Assembly (NCBI GenBank): GCA_018907035.1
Contig: JACCIC010000040.1
Span: forward strand, 1,829,501 to 1,893,500
Direction: 5' to 3'
Source of the DNA: Sycobia sp. Sy_11
Lineage: Eukaryota > Arthropoda > Insecta > Hymenoptera > Epichrysomallidae
DNA length: 64,000 nt
The position numbers and the translations under genes were made by a program. The notes beneath the pieces were generated by a model. That model worked only from the letters and a program-made list of their open reading frames with translations. It was not told where the DNA came from and searched no databases. Positions within the stretch are counted from its first letter, which is position 1. Every line of letters starts with the position of its first letter. Positions 59,560 to 64,000 of this stretch are shown here, one piece after another.

Positions 59560-61440
59560 ATCTCATATATCTTCTACGCATATCTCAAACACGAGTATAA
59601 ACAGTACATATTATAAATATTTTAGTTGAATGCGTCATTAAAATATAAATACATATATTTCACCTACATTTTATCACAATATATACGATCATAAGCTGTG
59701 ATCATAAAATGCTTTATTTCAGTTCATTTTAAAACTAGTGACTTTTAGCGCTGCGGCGTCTACTATTATTTCTTAAATTACTATTTTAATTTAGAAAATT
59801 TCTGACTTAGATATACTCTCTTGTATTCAGGCTTGAATGAAGCATATCCTATGTCTTTCGTATTATTATAGTGACTTAAAATTTTTTTTGTGATGTACTC
59901 AAATAAGCAATGAAACTACTTTCGTGGAATTGCGTTAACTGTAATTTTTTATTTTATTCTTGCCACCGTTTGTAAGTGTTTTCTGTTGTGCACTAAAACA
60001 TATTGCTCAAACGATATCTTTGGTAGCATTCACATCTGTATAATTTCACCTCTTCATCAAAATTTTCAAATTTCATGTCTCTTTTTCATCTAACGAATAG
60101 TCAGATGATGATTTAACCATTCTTGTACGATTTTTTTTTTTATTTTAATTCACATTTTACGAAACTTATAACAGATTCCTAACAGCTATTTATACTGGAC
60201 AGAGGAAAAACATCCACACGTTCACATGAATGTTATGTATAGAAACTACCTGAACTACAGAAGAAAATTAAATAAATATTCTGATTTATAATTTCAGAAA
60301 TTTAACAAATCAGTTTATGTTGTGCATACAAATATTCAGCGTTGATAAGAGATTTTTCGATTATCTGATCGTCAACTGCCTCAGCATCTGACCCAAAATC
60401 AAGCCAAAAAGTTCGTACTTTCAGCTGGTGGGTTTTGAAACTTTAAAGATAATCTAAAAAAATGTTCGTTTTCTATTCTATAAATTCTTTGCAAGCCAAT
60501 AAATCAATATCGTAGAAAAGTTAAAATCGTTTTACCAGATAACTAATTCATAAGATTTAAAAATAAAGATATTCCACTCTATTTTATATAGTACCAATAG
60601 CTTAAAAATTATGCATTCTTATTGTGATGTGGACTGACGGTATAAAGAAAGTGCCTTTTAAGAATACGTTAATGATTCATTATGTTCCAGGGAAAAAAAT
60701 TTGACGTTTATATATTAACACAAAACGAAAATCAATACCGGTCTTCTCTTTAGCGACGTTCTCCAGTGCACTTATTATACTGCAATACAAAGTAGACTTG
60801 GAAATGGATTGCAATTCATAGCAATAAAATAAAATATAAATGTAATAAAATAATACATATGTACTCATTTCATTGGAGTTTGATGAAATTCCGGAAGTTA
60901 TTTGAGCACATTAACTCTTATATACCATAATAACGATCACTACATAAATACATGAAATAGTTATTGATAACATCGGTGAATCATCAAAATCATTTGATCT
61001 TTGACATAATCACATCATATTCATCTATCCAGCCTCGTTTGAATAAAGAGACGCTTAAAATTTGTACAATTTGGATTATGATAAAATCACAAAATTACAA
61101 GATAAAAAGATATTGAACATCGAAAATTACTACACAGAGCCGTAAATTAAATTAACAAATTTATCTTTGAATCCTGTTTCTTTTGCCTTATCTATCATAA
61201 ACAGCTCAACCTGCCCGAAGTGCTTAACATCGACTTAAGAAGACAAGTATATAAGATTAAACGCTAAATATAAATTGACAGGTATCGCAGACTGTTCTGT
61301 TCAAATATATTTCATGGTATAAGAAATTGATTTACTTTTTACATGATTTTATTATTAATATGTATTATATGTTTTTATCATGATCTAATAAATATACTAT
61401 ATCGGCATTAAATCGACAGACGGTGATATTAGCCAATATC
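59560..61440. other. AT-rich intergenic sequence
   Basis: No supported gene; short frames only. Confidence 0.55.
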
Positions 61441-61459
61441 TATATAAAAGCTTTTAAAG

Positions 61460-61661
61460 GCTTGCGGAACAACCCAAGAAATTCGAAAGCCAAAGGACGG
61501 CCGTTGCTACTTCGGATGTAGTTCTCCAAAAAAGTGTTCAGAAATTCCACACTTTCCATCAGAAACGAGTGTTTATAAAGAGAATTATCCAAGCTATCTT
61601 CGTCTTTTTTCAACAAATAAACTTTCTAATATCATGTATATTCGCCTATTGCGTTTTTAAT
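61460..61661 (+). other. Cys-containing coding-like frame, weak
   Basis: A + frame reads ACGTTQEIRKPKDGRCYFGC, then SSPKKCSEIPHFPSETSVYK and on to a TAA at about 61661. It is preceded by TTTTAAAG, a poor acceptor. The four-cysteine spacing catches the eye, but no known family fits and the latter half looks like random AT-rich sequence. Confidence 0.15.
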
Positions 61662-61664
61662 TCA

Positions 61665-63495
61665 TCTTTCTTTATCTTCGAGACTTGTTAATAGAATATC
61701 CATGCTTTTTGAAACATGTGCTATATTTATTTATATTAAAATTTTTGTATACTTATTGTATATTTTTTAAAGTTTTTCTATCACTGCCGCTGATAATAAA
61801 TATATGAAACTATGTAAACATTCTAAAGACTACCTCAACTTCCATTTTTCCATGATAACGTTCGTGATTCGCATAAAATTTTTTTACTCGTTGGCTGTGC
61901 AATTTTTTTTATATTCATGAGCTTTGCAAAATTCAATTTCCAGTAACTGCGAACTTTATAATATACAGAGATTATTCCAGTATCAACTATTTAATCTATA
62001 AGTTCTGCATTTATCAAGAATAACGTATAGGTACGTTTTCCTCCAAGATCTAACATTCGAAACATTTGTCTTCCTATATGCACCTTTATTTCGTCGCTTA
62101 TTTTTTTCTCTCTTTGCACTGCTTTCTTCATATTTTCTTTCTGTACTATCCACGTTAAAACCTAAACCATTCCCTAATTTATTGTAATAAAATAGATAAA
62201 TGACACGCTGTAACTTCATATTATTTTAAAGCTTAAGTCCGGCACTTCAGAAGTTATGTTTTGAGGAACATAACGTCTAAATCATACGTTTTACGCTCCG
62301 GATGCTTCAAAAGAATGGAAAAAGCGACAAAAGAAAAGTTTATTTCTATAGCTATATTCAGGATGGAAATAATATTTAGATGGTTTTCATTTCAAAGCAG
62401 AAACATCGACTTATCCAAACCGCTTTCTGCTTGAAATTTATTCAAAGAAGGTCCTCTTGAATTATTTCTTCGACGTCGTGTACGAGACGATATTTTAATG
62501 GCTTATTTCATTGTGAAAATTTTTCTCGCAACCTGCAGTAGCATAAATAAACTTTGAAAAAACATCAGTGCACGTGTCAATTCCGAATTGAAATGATAAA
62601 ACTGTGTCGTATTTTTACCCGTACTAATGTTAAACTAATGTATTTTTCATTTCGCACGCTTATATTTGAACACAACATAACTCCCGAAGGTATCCATTCG
62701 TACATTGTAAAAATTATAAATCAAAAACACATTACTGTACCTTTCCATAATGTATTTACTGAACACTACTGAACACACGCAGCATTCGTGGATAGAGGCG
62801 TTTGGGAAAAAGCTCAAAATTTTGAAGACAAATTGTTTTTTTCCTCCAATATAAAACAGTTCTTTGCATTAAAAAAGGTGCAAACTAATTTTTAAGCGAA
62901 GAAAACATTTTCTTACAAATAACGAGCTTTCATGCAAGATCATAAAAAGATAAATATTTGACTTTTGTTTTCATTAATAATCATACTCCTATACATATCT
63001 TAATACCAAATGTTAGTTGTTATCCTTTCCCTGACATTTAACTCAATATTTCCACTTACGCCGAAATTTATTCACATGTATAAACAGTTCGGTTTGACTA
63101 CATTAACCTCGTCTCTCCGTCTATTACTTGACAAATAGCAACTCGTAGTCTAAAGTTATACCATCTCACCACGTTCAATTATTCACTGTTGCACGAAAAT
63201 TACAAATACACATAAATTATACATATATTGATCGCGTAAATATCGAGTTCTGCATGATGATTTTAGCATGTCTTACCATGGTTGTACAAATTTCCGTCAG
63301 TGGGAGGGGAAGGCACAGGGGCACGGAGAATGGAAGTGGGAAGAAGAAACGATCGCTCCACTCGGTTCCAGCAGTATATAGCTCTATAAATGCAAAGCGA
63401 GCAATTATTTGCGTGGATCCTGCTATTAATATCCATTGAGATACTCAAATTTCAACCAAACGCGGACCAAGCTGTACGCTTAACTCGTTTACAAA
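61665..63495. other. AT-rich intergenic sequence
   Basis: No supported gene on either strand; Lys/Asn/Ile-rich frames are expected by composition. Confidence 0.55.
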
Positions 63496-63499
63496 ATTT

Positions 63500-63503
63500 G
63501 CGC

Positions 63504-63534
<31 letters not shown>

Positions 63535-63536
63535 TA
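63500..63536. repeat. (CG)n(TG)n alternating tract
   Basis: About 9 CG units followed by about 9 TG units, the same CG-to-TG order as the array before exon 2 at 17513. Confidence 0.9.
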
Positions 63537-64000
63537 TGAGTGTATCGATAGGGGAATCAACGGACGAAGCTTTTGATCGCACTGTAATTAAACGCTGGGT
63601 CTGCTTTCCATCTTTAAAGCGATTATTATATTTATATAAATCTTTATAGGTACAATGCTTTTTTACTGGTGACCCTGATAATTTTTCTTTTTTTATTATC
63701 GATTGTGTTAGTCCAGCGTCGATGCTTAGAACAGGAGTTATCTGTTGAATAATAACACTGAATATTTACTAAGCGAATAAAATATATGTAGTTTGTACGA
63801 TTCATCGGTGAATGGCGCACATTATTTTGCCTCAAACTACGTTTATACGCCATTTCCTCTATTGTCGATATATTCAAAATGAAGACATCCTAGGGACGTG
63901 GCAGGCAAAAAAAGAAGAAAACGCGCAATCCGTGCGAAAAACGAGTTTTGACGAGGAAGCGAATTTTCCGTTAGACAGTTTCTCTTTTAAAAGTAAAGAG

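Overview
The window is a stretch of AT-rich insect nuclear DNA. It is most likely hymenopteran, perhaps a parasitoid wasp, but that is inference. The basis is one spliced gene of the insect-restricted Yellow / major royal jelly protein (MRJP) family, kilobase introns with GT..AG borders, GC-rich coding exons in AT-rich surroundings, and very many TA, GT, CT and GA dinucleotide arrays. There are no operons and no bacterial or viral gene cassettes. Most long open frames are by-products of dinucleotide repeats or GC-rich patches.

The one gene I can assemble with confidence lies on the + strand at 10117-33095. It has five coding exons (10117-10309, 17625-17797, 20628-20846, 27066-27488, 32823-33095), all with consensus splice borders and compatible phases. 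They give a 426-residue secreted Yellow/MRJP-like protein with a signal peptide, the LWVLDTG block, six cysteines in the mature chain and a C-terminal NFRI block. A likely poly(A) signal lies at 33490. The introns contain no other gene I can support, but they do hold dinucleotide arrays. Exon 2 sits between a (TG)n and a (CT)n tract, and a long hairpin lies just before exon 3.

1-10116 is intergenic. It holds one copy of a dispersed repeat (second copy in intron 1), a broken coding remnant on the minus strand (5168-5695), a possible signal-peptide exon (5854-5908), a tRNA-derived SINE-like piece (8370-8513) and several GC-rich islands.

33500-64000 has no gene I can establish. Its main feature is at 42680-46945: about 3.4 kb of a 21-bp minisatellite lying between two diverged inverted arms of about 320-370 bp. 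This looks like a non-autonomous foldback-type mobile element or something similar, and it is the best candidate here for something undescribed. The rest is a GTTCGAAC-rich patch (39340-40160), blocks of purine/pyrimidine strand asymmetry, SINE-like fragments and a few coding-like scraps without recognisable homology.

All coordinates and translations were read by eye. Family assignments rest on recalled motifs, not on a database search.
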